A stretch of 64,000 bases of DNA from Rubripirellula amarantea (GCF_007859865.1 NZ_SJPI01000002.1:434001-498000), one strand, 5' to 3'. Shown: positions 1 to 9,266, numbered from the stretch's first letter. The notes: generated by a model from the sequence alone, not told the origin. Program-made: numbers and translations.

Positions 1-1
1 A

Positions 2-2269
2 GAGCCGCCCGCCAATGCCATTAAACGCGCGGAGCATCAACGATCTAGTGAGGCCTTGCTTGACGAACCGAGCCAGTCCGTTTCGCAAGTCACTCAAGTG
101 TCGGGCGAAGGCGACCTGACAACCGAAACGTCAGCCGAGGTGCTTGAAGAGAAGCAGGTTGAGGTCGCGACTGAGCTACGTATCGCAATGTTGCAGGAAG
201 AGCAAAACGCAGCCAGCGATGGCGACGATTCCAAGTTGCCAACCGCCGACGCGAGTCGAGTGGATCTCCTCAAACAAATCGACGTGGTCATCGCTCAACA
301 GCAGTCGGCTACGTCGTCTAGTGAAGATCATTCATCGCAAGTGGAAGCTTTGAAGTCCACTTTGACCCGCTTGGCCGATGGTGAACTTGATTCCAAGCCA
401 CCCTATTCCATCATACTGCTTGACGGGTTGAAGGAATCGGCTCGCAACGCCAAATCGAAATTAGCTTCGGCCGAGTCATCGGTGGTGTCGGCGCGAGGCG
501 CCGCCGAGACGGCGAAGACGACGGCGGAAGAACGTGCTACGTCGTTGCGACAACTGCGGGAAAAAGCTGATGGTTCCAATGAAGCCGAGGTCCAGATTGC
601 AGAATTGGAACAAAAGCTAGCCGAAGAGATGCTTGTCTTGCGGCGTCAAGAGCTCTCCATCGCCGAAGCGAACCAAGTGGTCGCGAAGTTGCAACTTGAA
701 ATCGACGAGAAAAAGATTGCGATCGTTGGTGATCGCATCGTTTTCACGCAAGAGGATTTGACGTCAAAGCTCGCCGATTTGGATAAGAGCGAAGTAGAAC
801 TGAAACAACAGGCTGCCCGTCTGCAAACCGAATTGCAGTTTGCCGAGCGCCGATGGCTTGCGGCTCGCCAAGAAGCTGACGCTTCATCCGTGCTTAGCCC
901 CGAGTTGATCGAGCGGGTCGACTCTTTGAAGATTTCGCAGATGGCGATTCAGAACGAAATGTCGTTGACGAATCAACGTTTGCAGCGGCTTCCCTTATTG
1001 AAGAAGGCTTGGGAACGCCGATTTCTTGTCGTGGCTAACCAAGTCCAACGCAAGGAACGCAATGATTGGGCGGATGAGACGAATGAACAACTCGAGCAGA
1101 TCGCTCAGGATCGTCAAACTCGCCGGTTGAAGCTCGATGAGTTGCGAGTGAGCCAATCAACGGTCGACGCGAAGATCGATGCAGCCAATGGAAATGAAGA
1201 GGTGGCGCGTTGGTTAAGGGCCAAACGAGACGCCTATGACAAACAAGCCGAGGTGTACAGCAAGAGTCTGCTGGCACTTGATAGTTCTCGACGTACCCTT
1301 GAACGACTGAAAACCCAGATCGAAGGCGAGCCCGGGCGATCGGTTGGTGAGATCGCTGAAGATACATGGACTCAGGCAAAACGCCTTTGGAATTACGAAC
1401 TCACCTCCATCGAAGATACTTCGCTCACCGTGGGCAAGGTATGCAGCAGTATTTTGATGCTGTTCTTCGGGTTTCTGTTGGCACGATGGCTGAGTCATTG
1501 GGTGGGCGGTCGGCTCCCGAAGTGGGGCGTCGACGAAGCTGCTGCTGATGCTATTGAATCGCTTAGCTTTTACGCGTTGTTAATCACGCTGGGACTAACG
1601 GCGCTTCGCTACGCCAATGTGCCATTGACCGTTTTCACGTTTCTAGGCGGTGCGATCGCAATCGGAATCGGTTTTGGTAGCCAGAACATTCTAAACAACT
1701 TCATCAGTGGCTTGATCCTGCTGGCTGAACGCCCAATCAAAGTGGGTGACCTGATCAAAATTGGTGACACGCACGGCAACGTCACCAAAATCGGAGCACG
1801 AAGCACACAGATTCGTACCGGTGACAATCAAGACATCATTGTTCCGAACAGTAGCTTTCTGGAAAATGAAGTTACTAACCTGACTCGCCGAGACGATCGA
1901 CAACGAACCTCGATCACCATTGGTGTGGCGTACGGATCGGACTTGGATGCCGTGCTGCGATTGCTCGCGCGAGCGGCTTCGGAACAAAGTGGCGTATTGG
2001 AACGACCCAAGCCGATGGTTTGGTTCAATGACTTCGGCGACAACTCGCTCGTTTTTCAAGTTCACTTTTGGGTTCAGGCGAAGAACCTATCGCAGATGCG
2101 TATGATCGAAACGGGCGTACGATTAAAAATTGACGCGATGTTCCGCGAAGCTGAAATCGTGATTGCGTTCCCGCAACGTGACTTGCATATTCAGTCGCCA
2201 CGACCGATCGACTTTCGCTTGGTTACATCCGGACCAGACGACGCCGATTCACATTCAAGAGCAGCCTAA
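2..2269 (+). CDS. MscS-family mechanosensitive channel with long coiled-coil N-terminus (5' end outside window)
   Basis: The frame is open from the first bases, so the true start lies upstream; the first in-window start codon is a TTG at 56. Roughly the first 450 residues are Glu/Lys/Gln/Ala-rich with heptad-like spacing, as in the periplasmic region of large MscK/KefA-like channels. Hydrophobic segments follow around the stretches SSILMLFFGFLLARWL and FYALLITLGLTALRYA. The MscS pore helix is clear (AIAIGIGFGSQNILNNFISG, then ERPIKVGDLI), followed by the beta domain (VPNSSFLENEVTNLTRRD) and the alpha/beta C-terminal domain. Known for the family: tension-gated osmotic release valve in the inner membrane. 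The gene ends 367 bases before the convergent PEP-CTERM gene. Assignment to the family is firm; which subtype (MscK-like or other) is inference. Confidence 0.93.
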   Translation, partial: EPPANAIKRAEHQRSSEALLDEPSQSVSQVTQVSGEGDLTTETSAEVLEEKQVEVATELRIAMLQEEQNAASDGDDSKLPTADASRVDLLKQIDVVIAQQQSATSSSEDHSSQVEALKSTLTRLADGELDSKPPYSIILLDGLKESARNAKSKLASAESSVVSARGAAETAKTTAEERATSLRQLREKADGSNEAEVQIAELEQKLAEEMLVLRRQELSIAEANQVVAKLQLEIDEKKIAIVGDRIVFTQEDLTSKLADLDKSEVELKQQAARLQTELQFAERRWLAARQEADASSVLSPELIERVDSLKISQMAIQNEMSLTNQRLQRLPLLKKAWERRFLVVANQVQRKERNDWADETNEQLEQIAQDRQTRRLKLDELRVSQSTVDAKIDAANGNEEVARWLRAKRDAYDKQAEVYSKSLLALDSSRRTLERLKTQIEGEPGRSVGEIAEDTWTQAKRLWNYELTSIEDTSLTVGKVCSSILMLFFGFLLARWLSHWVGGRLPKWGVDEAAADAIESLSFYALLITLGLTALRYANVPLTVFTFLGGAIAIGIGFGSQNILNNFISGLILLAERPIKVGDLIKIGDTHGNVTKIGARSTQIRTGDNQDIIVPNSSFLENEVTNLTRRDDRQRTSITIGVAYGSDLDAVLRLLARAASEQSGVLERPKPMVWFNDFGDNSLVFQVHFWVQAKNLSQMRMIETGVRLKIDAMFREAEIVIAFPQRDLHIQSPRPIDFRLVTSGPDDADSHSRAA

Positions 2270-2575
2270 CGAGTCGTGGTCCGGTGATCGAATCAAGGCG
2301 AGCAATGTTGGACGTGGGTATGCTAAGTAAGGGACTGGTGTTGGACCTAAGTGTTAACGATCAGTTCAAGGTGAGGTTCGTTCTCTTAGAAGAAGAAAAG
2401 GTGTCCAACTCCTGTTCCTGTCCCGTCGATTACTTCGGTATTCGGCCAACTTGGAACTTGCCGGTTGAGCTGGTGCTGGATTAATCGATTCGAAGAAATG
2501 ATGATCAATGAGGATTAGCAAAGAGCAATCGATAGCGAGCTTCATTGAGTTTGGTTTTGGCCTGGAAGCTTAAGC
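2270..2575. other. Intergenic stretch, no supported gene
   Basis: Between the channel gene and the convergent PEP-CTERM gene there is only a 66-codon open frame (2284-2484, + strand) with no recognisable domain and no strong ribosome binding site. I see no RNA gene or repeat here apart from the terminator just to the right. Confidence 0.5.
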
Positions 2576-2610
2576 AAAAAAAAAGCGGTGATCCTGGGGA
2601 TCACCGCTTT
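2576..2610 (-). terminator. Rho-independent terminator of the PEP-CTERM gene at 2637-3314
   Basis: A perfect 13-bp inverted repeat (AAAGCGGTGATCC at 2582-2594, its complement at 2598-2610) encloses a 3-base loop. Read on the minus strand it runs straight into an uninterrupted T tract (A tract 2576-2584 on the plus strand). It lies 26 bases past the stop codon of the minus-strand gene. Confidence 0.93.
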
Positions 2611-2636
2611 CAAATTAGTTGGCTTTGATGCTTGAA

Positions 2637-3314
2637 CTAAGCGACTTGCTTGCGTCGACGCAAGACGAGGCCGACAACTCCAATCAATCCAAGTACCGCA
2701 TAGCTACTTGGTTCAGGAACAGCACTCACCGCGGAGAAGGTGCCAAACCCGTTAGGGCCTGAGAAATCACTGTCCGTGTAGGGAGTAATCGTGAAGTTAC
2801 CTGCGTCAACTACTCCAGCGGGGTTCGCAGCGGGGCTGCTACCGGTACGAATAGCAAAGCTATTCTCATAGAAGTTGGTGTCGCCTTGAGCGACCACTCC
2901 GAATGAATCCTGGATGTTACTGTAGTCATCGAGGCTGGTGTCAGCTGCGAATGCGATCCCGAGAATGTCATCGCCATTGACATTGGCAATGCCGTCTTCA
3001 AGACCGACGGTGAATCCAAAACCGTTCAGGATTGTTGTCGAAGTACCACCTCCAGACACATAGAAGTAGTCTCCCGCAGCCAAGGCTAGCGATGGCAACA
3101 CTACATTACTGTCGAAAGGGCCGGCACCATTCGTATCACGAACGATGCTGTAGACCGACAAATCCGCGATTGCGGAAGTGGCATACAATTCGATGGCTTT
3201 CGGGATTCCCCCCGACTGGGTGCCGTCAACAACTCCTGATATAACCAGGGCTGCTGAGGCATGGGTGTTGGCAAGCATGGCGATTGCCGCCATGGCCATA
3301 AAAAATCGTTTCAT
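2637..3314 (-). CDS. PEP-CTERM exported protein, lamin-tail-like
   Basis: A 225-residue protein starting with a Sec signal peptide (MKRFFMAMAAIAMLANTHASA). It ends with the PEP-CTERM sorting signal: VPEPSS, a hydrophobic helix YAVLGLIGVVGLVL and a terminal RRRK cluster. Known for this signal: recognised by exosortase/archaeosortase systems in bacteria making exopolysaccharide; no exosortase gene is visible in this window. The body (VISGVVDGTQSGGIPKAIEL through the central Gly/Asp-rich strands) resembles the lamin-tail-like beta fold seen in many secreted planctomycete proteins; that part is inference. It is monocistronic, with its own strong terminator downstream. The biological role is unknown. 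Confidence 0.88.
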   Translation of the reverse strand: MKRFFMAMAAIAMLANTHASAALVISGVVDGTQSGGIPKAIELYATSAIADLSVYSIVRDTNGAGPFDSNVVLPSLALAAGDYFYVSGGGTSTTILNGFGFTVGLEDGIANVNGDDILGIAFAADTSLDDYSNIQDSFGVVAQGDTNFYENSFAIRTGSSPAANPAGVVDAGNFTITPYTDSDFSGPNGFGTFSAVSAVPEPSSYAVLGLIGVVGLVLRRRKQVA

Positions 3315-3617
3315 CTCAATACTCCTAGGGTGCGCGAGCTCGTAGGAAAGAATTCTTCCTCGTCGTCCCCCAGAATATTCGATTCAGGATGCTGAACAAG
3401 CGTTATATTGCATGTAACCTACCTATTCACTAACTCTTAACGATGGGTGCGAACGTGCAGGAGTGTACGGAAGTGCCGTAGTCACTTTGGCAAGGGAAGG
3501 TCGCTTTCCCAAGCCATCAGATACGGGGCAGGATTGAGGGTATGGAACTCACGTTCTGGTCGATGTCGATTTCCCATGTGATATGCGCATCTGAAAAAAA
3601 AGTTTGAGAAATTTTGC
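3315..3617. other. Upstream region between two minus-strand genes
   Basis: This holds the presumed promoter region of the PEP-CTERM gene to the left and the downstream region of the frameshifted gene to the right. It contains an A-rich tract at 3595-3602. I see no convincing terminator, small RNA or extra gene; a 64-codon minus-strand frame at 3482-3676 shows no recognisable features. Confidence 0.4.
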
Positions 3618-4195
3618 TTATTGCGGTAGCCAGTTCGCGTTGACCACGTTGAGAAGGGGAAAGGTGAGCGGTTCAAGCGGCAATGAGGAGTCGATTGGCT
3701 CGTAGTCGCTTAGCTGATCTTGGGAGTCAATGATCGGGGATAGGGTCGAAAGAGGTTCGCCTTTCGCGAGCAATGCTTCTTGGATTTGTTTGGGAATAAG
3801 CGCGAGCCGAGTGGTGATGGAATCGCAACAGGCGATTTCGGCTTGGACGTTGGCCTGCAGGACGTATGACCAAGCGCGTTTCGTGTCACCTCGCCCCGAC
3901 CAAATCTTGGCAACCCGAGTCAGCCGTAGCGCGGCAAACCTGCTTGTTCGTAAGCAGCGGCTGCTAGATCCAGGGTGTTTGGAATTTCGCGGTAAGTTCC
4001 GGCTCTTCGTAAGTGCTTGGCTTCTTTGTCGAAATGCCACGCGGCATGAAGGTGTTCTCCCTTGGCCAAGTGAACCAAGGCTGCAACCCGTTGCAGTTCC
4101 ACTTGCATCGCCTCGCTGCAAACCTGACTTGCGAGTTCACACGCGCACGCCATCTGTCGGTTGAGGGTGTCTCGAAAACAATCTGACGCCTGCAC
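3618..4195 (-). pseudogene. Frameshifted hypothetical alpha-helical protein
   Basis: Two minus-strand frames look like two halves of one protein. The first half starts at ATG 4195 and reads helical, TPR-like sequence (AALVHLAKGEHLHAAWHF, then DLAAAAYEQAGLPRYG) before a TGA at 3920-3922. The second half continues in another frame from about 3925 (LTRVAKIWSGRGDTKRAWSY and onward) to a stop at 3618. Joining them by a one-base shift near 3925 gives a continuous Ala/Leu/Gln-rich helical protein of about 190 residues. Upstream of the junction the second frame is Arg/Ser-rich and looks like out-of-frame translation, which supports the break. It could be a genuine decayed gene or a sequencing indel. 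Function unknown. Confidence 0.6.
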
Positions 4196-4407
4196 ATTCT
4201 AACTACCGAGCCTGTCCATGTGAGCGTGAGCAAAGTTTTACTCTCAGCTGTTCAGCGCCGGACTAGGGGCACTGCTAGGGACACTGCTAGGACCGGTGTT
4301 GCAAAGGGAAAGCTGTAATGCGGATTAGATGAGGACGCGGCAAATCGTTCTTTCGATTGTGGTTGATCGGTTAAGACGATCTGGCGGTCGTGCGGCGAAG
4401 CGTTTGG

Positions 4408-5475
4408 CTACGAAGTGTGTTGGCCGCGGTATCGCATCTCGGGACGCTTCATTTGGGTGGCTTTCGTGAGTGTGACTCGCTGGGTGTAATCCGCGACGAT
4501 GAATAGAGTATCGCCCGCTCGAATATCCTGGTTGCTTTCAGGATTCCGCAGCAACGTGCCGTCTGCGCGTTGGATGGCGACGACCATCATTCCTCCTTCG
4601 CACGAGGATTGCAGTTCACTTAGCGAACTGCCGATCACGTTGCTGGCTGAGTCGATGGGGTATTCGTGAATCGACAAGCCAAGGCTATGCAAGTCCGACC
4701 GCAATCGTTCGCTTTGCTTAGGATCCGTCAGCAACGAAGCCGCGTTAGGACAGGAAATCATGTTGGCGATCTTGGAGGCACCAATCGCGGCAGGCAGGAC
4801 AATATGGTTGGCTCCGCTGCGAACAAGTTTGCGCTGCGTGGCCGTGGATTCCCCTCGGGCAATGATTTCAATCTCTTCGCTCAGTTCACGAGCGGTGAGT
4901 GTGATGAATACGTTCGCAGCGTCGTCGGGCAATACGGTCGCCAGCACTCTGGCTCGTTCAATGCCGGCCCGTTCCAGCGTTTCTTCTTCACCGGCGTTTC
5001 CGGTGACAACGAGGTAACCGAGTTCATCGGCCATCGCGATCCGCTCAGGGTTCGAATCGACACACACGAACGGTTCGTCGAGTTCCTTCAATTCGCTCGC
5101 CAGCATTTGGCCGACTCTTCCAAAGCCACAGATGATGACGTGACCGGTCGTTTGTTCAATTCCGCGACTCATTCTTCTGACTCCCAAAGCACGTTGAATT
5201 TCTCCTTCGGCGATCATCTGCACAAACCCACCCACGACGTAAATTCCCGAAGAACAGCCCGCGATGATGATGATCGCGGTGAAGAACTTTAGGCTCGGCG
5301 TGTTGATCGGCTGCACCTCGCCGTAGCCCACGCCAAAGATCGTGATCACGACCATGTACAGAGAATCGACAAGCGACCATCCTGCGATCGAATATCCGAT
5401 CACGGCGGCGATGCAGGTTGCGCAAAAGAAGCCCGCGCCGACAAGCATTTTGCGAAACGAAGACGTGTCGTGCAT
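4408..5475 (-). CDS. Two-TM potassium channel with RCK (TrkA-N/TrkA-C) gating domains
   Basis: A 355-residue protein. Residues about 10-30 (MLVGAGFFCATCIAAVIGY) and 60-85 are membrane helices flanking a pore loop with the filter-like sequence ITIFGVGYGE. A Rossmann RCK-N domain follows (HVIICGFGRVGQMLASEL; an acidic residue in the CVDSNPERI strand suits NAD/ATP-type ligands), and a C-terminal TrkA-C domain (DIRAGDTLFIVADYTQ) ends the protein. Known for the family: ligand-gated K+ conduction in the inner membrane. The filter reads G-V-G-Y-G where canonical channels have T-V-G-Y-G. The frame extends upstream to 5550, but the ATG at 5475 is preferred because it overlaps the stop of the upstream gene by one base (TGATG), implying translational coupling. 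Confidence 0.88.
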   Translation of the reverse strand: MHDTSSFRKMLVGAGFFCATCIAAVIGYSIAGWSLVDSLYMVVITIFGVGYGEVQPINTPSLKFFTAIIIIAGCSSGIYVVGGFVQMIAEGEIQRALGVRRMSRGIEQTTGHVIICGFGRVGQMLASELKELDEPFVCVDSNPERIAMADELGYLVVTGNAGEEETLERAGIERARVLATVLPDDAANVFITLTARELSEEIEIIARGESTATQRKLVRSGANHIVLPAAIGASKIANMISCPNAASLLTDPKQSERLRSDLHSLGLSIHEYPIDSASNVIGSSLSELQSSCEGGMMVVAIQRADGTLLRNPESNQDIRAGDTLFIVADYTQRVTLTKATQMKRPEMRYRGQHTS

Positions 5476-6902
5476 CACGCGGGTCGGAAAGCAAAGTAGT
5501 TCTTTTCTCGAATGACGGCGGCGACACAGGACGGTACCATCGATTCCCAAGTCGAATCCCCGTTCTTGATTCGTTGCAGCACATCACGAGAAAAGATTTT
5601 CAGGCACTCGGGGTCGTAATTATGAAGTGCCGAGATTCCGCCACGATCTTTCAGGTAGTTGTACAGGTTCTTCAATTCCGGTTTGATCTCGAGATTGTCG
5701 CACGTGATTAGTTCACCGGTTTCTGAATCGAGCAGCGGGTAGACGTAGATCTTCAGGTCGTTCTTAAATAGCCTTCCGAACGATTCCAGGATTCCACCCT
5801 GCAGTCCCGTGTAATACTGTTCGTCGAAGAGGTCCATCAGACTGCCGGCGCCCATCGTGATCGCGATGTTCTCTTTGGTGTAACGCGATAGATAGGCCGC
5901 AAGGCGGAAGTACTGAAAGTAGTCTGAGATCAAGACCGGCATGCCGCATGACGCCATCACATCGGCGCGAGCCAAGAAGTCTCGCATGTCAATCGAACCG
6001 GTCGACTTCAAGTTGTTCATCGTCAATTCCATGACTTGAACGACTTCTTTGTCCTTCACATTGGGGAGCTGCGAAAACTCATCGTGGGCACATTTCAGCA
6101 TGTCTAAGTTGACGTTGCACACCGGCCGAAAACTTCCTCGCTCGACCAAGATTGGCTTGCGGTAAAAGAACTCAGAGGGTTGAAGTACTTCACCGGCAGC
6201 CGAAAACATGGCCGCGCCAGTCAGACCTAGTTCCACCAGCTTGAGACTCATCAGGCGATTGTCGACGTGGCGAAACGCGATTCCTGAGAAGTCGATCATG
6301 TCGATTTCGATTCGCGATGTCGACAATCCATCAAGCAACGCGTTCACCAGAAGCTCTGGTTCGTGATAAAGATTGAACGCACCATGAATCAGGTTCACTC
6401 CAACGATGCCGAGCGCTTCTTGTTGCAAGGCAGCTTCGTCATCGAGCATTCGCACATGGATGATGATTTCGCTGTCTTCGTCTCGAGGGTGAGCTTGGAA
6501 CTTGATGCCCATCCAGCCATGGCACTCGTTGGTGCCGTGATAGTTGCGAGCGGAAACCGTATCCGCAAACGCGAAGAAGGCGGTCGTATCGCCACGGACA
6601 TCGCGCAGTCGTTCCAGGTTTAGCTCATGCTCGTAGTCGAGCATCGCTTGCAACCGTTCGCGGCAGACGTAGCGTGAGGCTCGTCCGTAGATCGCATCGC
6701 TGACCTTCATGTCGTAAGCCGACATGCTCTTAGCGATCGTTCCGGCACCCGCCCCGACGCGGAAGAACCAACGAACGACCTCCTGGCCCGCGCCGATCTC
6801 GGCAAACGTGCCGTAACGCCGCGCGTCCAGATTGACGTCGAGCGCCTTTTTGTGCGTGTCTAGTGTGGGAGGAGTGGGGCTCGTTGCCGATGAAAAGTGC
6901 AT
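5475..6902 (-). CDS. Conserved protein of unknown function, cotranslated with the K+ channel
   Basis: A protein of 475 residues when started at the ATG at 6902. The frame is open to 7013, but sequence that I recognise as conserved in the family begins just after 6902. Characteristic stretches are YGTFAEIGAGQEVVRWFFR, GTIAKSMSAYDMKVSDAIYG and NECHGWMGIKFQ. From memory, this matches a widespread family found in Bacteroidetes and others that databases label inconsistently (TonB-dependent receptor or nicotinate-nucleotide adenylyltransferase); I see no beta-barrel, signal peptide or adenylyltransferase HxGH motif, so neither label is supported here. No membrane segments are evident, so it is probably cytoplasmic. 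Its stop codon overlaps the start of the K+ channel gene by one base, which suggests the two products are made in fixed ratio and may work together. Confidence 0.8.
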   Translation of the reverse strand: MHFSSATSPTPPTLDTHKKALDVNLDARRYGTFAEIGAGQEVVRWFFRVGAGAGTIAKSMSAYDMKVSDAIYGRASRYVCRERLQAMLDYEHELNLERLRDVRGDTTAFFAFADTVSARNYHGTNECHGWMGIKFQAHPRDEDSEIIIHVRMLDDEAALQQEALGIVGVNLIHGAFNLYHEPELLVNALLDGLSTSRIEIDMIDFSGIAFRHVDNRLMSLKLVELGLTGAAMFSAAGEVLQPSEFFYRKPILVERGSFRPVCNVNLDMLKCAHDEFSQLPNVKDKEVVQVMELTMNNLKSTGSIDMRDFLARADVMASCGMPVLISDYFQYFRLAAYLSRYTKENIAITMGAGSLMDLFDEQYYTGLQGGILESFGRLFKNDLKIYVYPLLDSETGELITCDNLEIKPELKNLYNYLKDRGGISALHNYDPECLKIFSRDVLQRIKNGDSTWESMVPSCVAAVIREKNYFAFRPA

Positions 6903-7198
6903 GTCGTTGGGGACGCAGTGTCGTTGCCTGGGTAGCGGGCGGCCAGCATGCGTGCAATTGATAGCACTAATCGTGCCGTCAAATTGGAGATTCCCAATCG
7001 TAACGATATTCAAGGTTTAGCCGCGATTGAGCAGCATGCAAATGGTCGATCTGCCGAGATTTCAGGCATGAATGTGCCCGATTCCTATGCACGAAAGGGC
7101 TGGCGGGAGAGCTGACTCTGCTGAACGAGCGGTCTGTCATGGTCGCTACCATGCTGCGTCTTGAGACGGCACGGTTAAGGCTGGTAAGCAGCGGCACG

Positions 7199-7227
7199 AA
7201 AAAAGCCGGTCGAAACTCGACCGGCTT
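7199..7227 (-). terminator. Rho-independent terminator of the PEP-CTERM gene at 7275-7961
   Basis: An 11-bp perfect inverted repeat (AAGCCGGTCGA at 7203-7213, complement at 7217-7227) with a 3-base loop is followed on the minus strand by a run of six T (plus-strand A tract 7199-7204). It lies about 48 bases beyond the stop codon. Confidence 0.92.
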
Positions 7228-7274
7228 AGTTAGATGGGATCAGTGGCAAACGGAAGGTTTCCGTCGGGCAAAGA

Positions 7275-7961
7275 TTACGAGCTTCGTCGTTTTCGCCAGC
7301 AGGTAACGCCACCGAGCATGGCCAGGCTCATGAACGCCAGGGAAGACGGCTCGGGGACTGCCGTCAATTCGGTGAGACGTACGTTATCGACAAAGTAAGA
7401 GTTATTCGTGTCGTTGCCAAACCTCTGACCAGCGTTGAGCAATGCAACTCGGAATTGTTGCGTACCACTACCAATATCAGCGAGATCAAATGTTCCGCTG
7501 CCCACGTTTGTCAATGTGGCCAGATTAACCGAGAACGGTTGGTAAGCCGTTGTGCTGTTCAGCGTTCCTCGAAATGTTACATCGTTGAGGACGAGATCGT
7601 ATTGAGTACTAACTGAGAAAACGCCTGTATCGAGTCCTTCAACGCGAATATCGAACGACAGGTCATAATCGGCCGCATTGCCAGAGGTTGCTACATTGAC
7701 AGCCGATGACGATAGATTTGTGAAGTAGCTAACCGAAAACGGGTTGCCGGTGGTGTCAAAATCAACCTGCAGTGCCGTCGATCCATCGAGTCCAGTGGCA
7801 GCCGTGTATGACTTAGTAGAGATACCACCCGGGTCAGCTTGGTCGTAGTTAGCGTTTGACCCGCTGTTGTAATCGAGTTCATAGATAACGTCAGCGTAAG
7901 AGCTATTCGACGCGAACACGCTGGCGGCAAGTGCTGCACAGAGAGAGAGTTTTTTTAGCAT
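7275..7961 (-). CDS. PEP-CTERM exported protein
   Basis: A 228-residue protein with a signal peptide (MLKKLSLCAALAASVFASNS, cleavage near SYA-D), a beta-rich body and a C-terminal PEP-CTERM signal: VPEPSS, a hydrophobic stretch with an unusual SLAMLGGVTCW core, then RKRRSS. The body (FSVSYFTNLSSSAVNV, and a YFVDNVRLTEL strand near the end) resembles the jelly-roll carbohydrate-binding-like modules common in PEP-CTERM proteins, where a VDNVR strand closes the fold; that is inference. The gene is monocistronic with its own terminator. Specific role unknown. Confidence 0.87.
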   Translation of the reverse strand: MLKKLSLCAALAASVFASNSSYADVIYELDYNSGSNANYDQADPGGISTKSYTAATGLDGSTALQVDFDTTGNPFSVSYFTNLSSSAVNVATSGNAADYDLSFDIRVEGLDTGVFSVSTQYDLVLNDVTFRGTLNSTTAYQPFSVNLATLTNVGSGTFDLADIGSGTQQFRVALLNAGQRFGNDTNNSYFVDNVRLTELTAVPEPSSLAFMSLAMLGGVTCWRKRRSS

Positions 7962-8384
7962 GGACTATTGATCTGATCTGAGGATTCGGTTCTCGGCTAC
8001 TGAGAAATGGACGCTTCATGACTCGGCCTAATCAAATTGATTCAAGCTTTGTCGAGAAGCAATCAGCAGCAGGTTCGTGAACAACTACTAAGAACAGTGT
8101 CACCAAGAACAGAGTGCTTAGAAAACACTCGCCTCGTAGCAGTTCACTTTGGTTAGTTTATCTGCCTTCGTGGGTTCGTCCCCATCGAATGAGGCGGATT
8201 CCAATACGATTTGTGCGCGGAACCATTTTTATTAAGTTAATATCGTTCTTAGGGTGCAAAGGGTAATGATCAGGCGAGCTAAACAGAGTCGCCCATCGTC
8301 ATGCTGCCCATTATGTCACGCTTATGTGAAAGCATTGTCGCTTTTGCGTAATCGCCAAGCCAATTCTGTGAATCAGCCGAACTG
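7962..8384. other. Divergent intergenic region between a PEP-CTERM gene and the AraC regulator
   Basis: About 420 bases between divergently transcribed genes, expected to hold both promoters. It has A/T-rich stretches (for example around 8220-8250). I could not identify a confident promoter, operator or small gene; a minus-strand frame at 8311-8823 overlaps the AraC gene and is a shadow. Confidence 0.4.
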
Positions 8385-9266
8385 ATGAAACCAGCGTTTG
8401 AAAAACTAGTTCCACGAAGTGGTGAATCATTCCGCTGCTTCGACCGATCGGAATTGAGTTCGCCTGCGAAGTGGCACCGACACCCCGAGATAGAATTGAC
8501 CTACGTGCCCCGTGGTTCGGGATCTCGAATTGTGGGCGATCATATCGACAGTTACACCGATCGTGATTTAGTGCTGCTCGGATCAGAGCTTCCGCACACG
8601 TGGACTTCCGATGAGTACCTCGGACAGACCTACGATCGACACCATGCGATCGTGACGCAATTCCATCCCGAATTTCTAGGTTTTGAATTCTTTGCCTGTG
8701 GGGAAATGACGCAAGTCGCTGGGTTGCTGCAAAGATCTCAGCGGGGGATTTGGTTTCCTCCCAAAGTTGCGGCGTCCGTTGGGCAGAAGCTTGACAAGTT
8801 GATCGCCAGCGAAGGTGCGGCAAGGTTGCTCTTGCTGATTAGCATCTTGGACGAACTATCGCGTTGTGCTGACGCGGTAGCTTTGGCGACGGCAGCTTTC
8901 CGGGTTAGCTCGGGTGCAGCGACTGGCAGTGCAAGGGAAACACGAATCCAGAAAGTTTGTGATCACATCGGAGACCGTTTGGACGATCCCGAACTCACGT
9001 TAAAAAGTCTTGCTGAATTGGCGGGGATGAACTCATCGGCGTTCACACGGTTCTTCAAGCAATCGACCGGGCGGACACCGTCGGCCTATATCGGTGAATT
9101 GCGAATTGGCTTGGCGTGCCGTCTTCTTACGGATACCGACGACACGATACTGTCCATCTGTCACCAATCGGGCTTTTCGAACCTGTCCAACTTCAATCGT
9201 CGCTTTCAACAAATGCGGTCGATGACGCCCCGAGAATACCGATCAAACTTTCGAGTCGTCACCTAG
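8385..9266 (+). CDS. AraC-family transcriptional regulator
   Basis: A 293-residue protein. The N-terminal half has a cupin-type sensor core (KWHRHPEIELTYVPRGSGSR, then DLVLLGSELPHTW) as in AraC-type sugar sensors. The last 100 residues hold the two-helix-turn-helix AraC DNA-binding domain: LTLKSLAELAGMNSSAFTRF followed by FKQSTGRTPSAYIGELRIGL, and the second HTH ILSICHQSGFSNLSNFNRRF ending in MTPREYR. Known for the family: ligand-dependent activation of catabolic genes. It could control the xylan cluster starting at 10559, but the transposase lies between them, so that is inference only. The stop codon is followed directly by the tandem palindromic repeats. Confidence 0.93.
   Translation: MKPAFEKLVPRSGESFRCFDRSELSSPAKWHRHPEIELTYVPRGSGSRIVGDHIDSYTDRDLVLLGSELPHTWTSDEYLGQTYDRHHAIVTQFHPEFLGFEFFACGEMTQVAGLLQRSQRGIWFPPKVAASVGQKLDKLIASEGAARLLLLISILDELSRCADAVALATAAFRVSSGAATGSARETRIQKVCDHIGDRLDDPELTLKSLAELAGMNSSAFTRFFKQSTGRTPSAYIGELRIGLACRLLTDTDDTILSICHQSGFSNLSNFNRRFQQMRSMTPREYRSNFRVVT

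Noticed and set aside
2284-2484. 66-codon open frame after the mechanosensitive channel gene
   Set aside because: No recognisable domain, no ribosome binding site and mixed composition; more likely chance.
5475-6902. Naming the conserved protein a nicotinate-nucleotide adenylyltransferase or TonB-dependent receptor
   Set aside because: Neither the HxGH nucleotidyltransferase motif nor a signal peptide, plug or barrel pattern is visible; the labels appear to be inherited database annotations.
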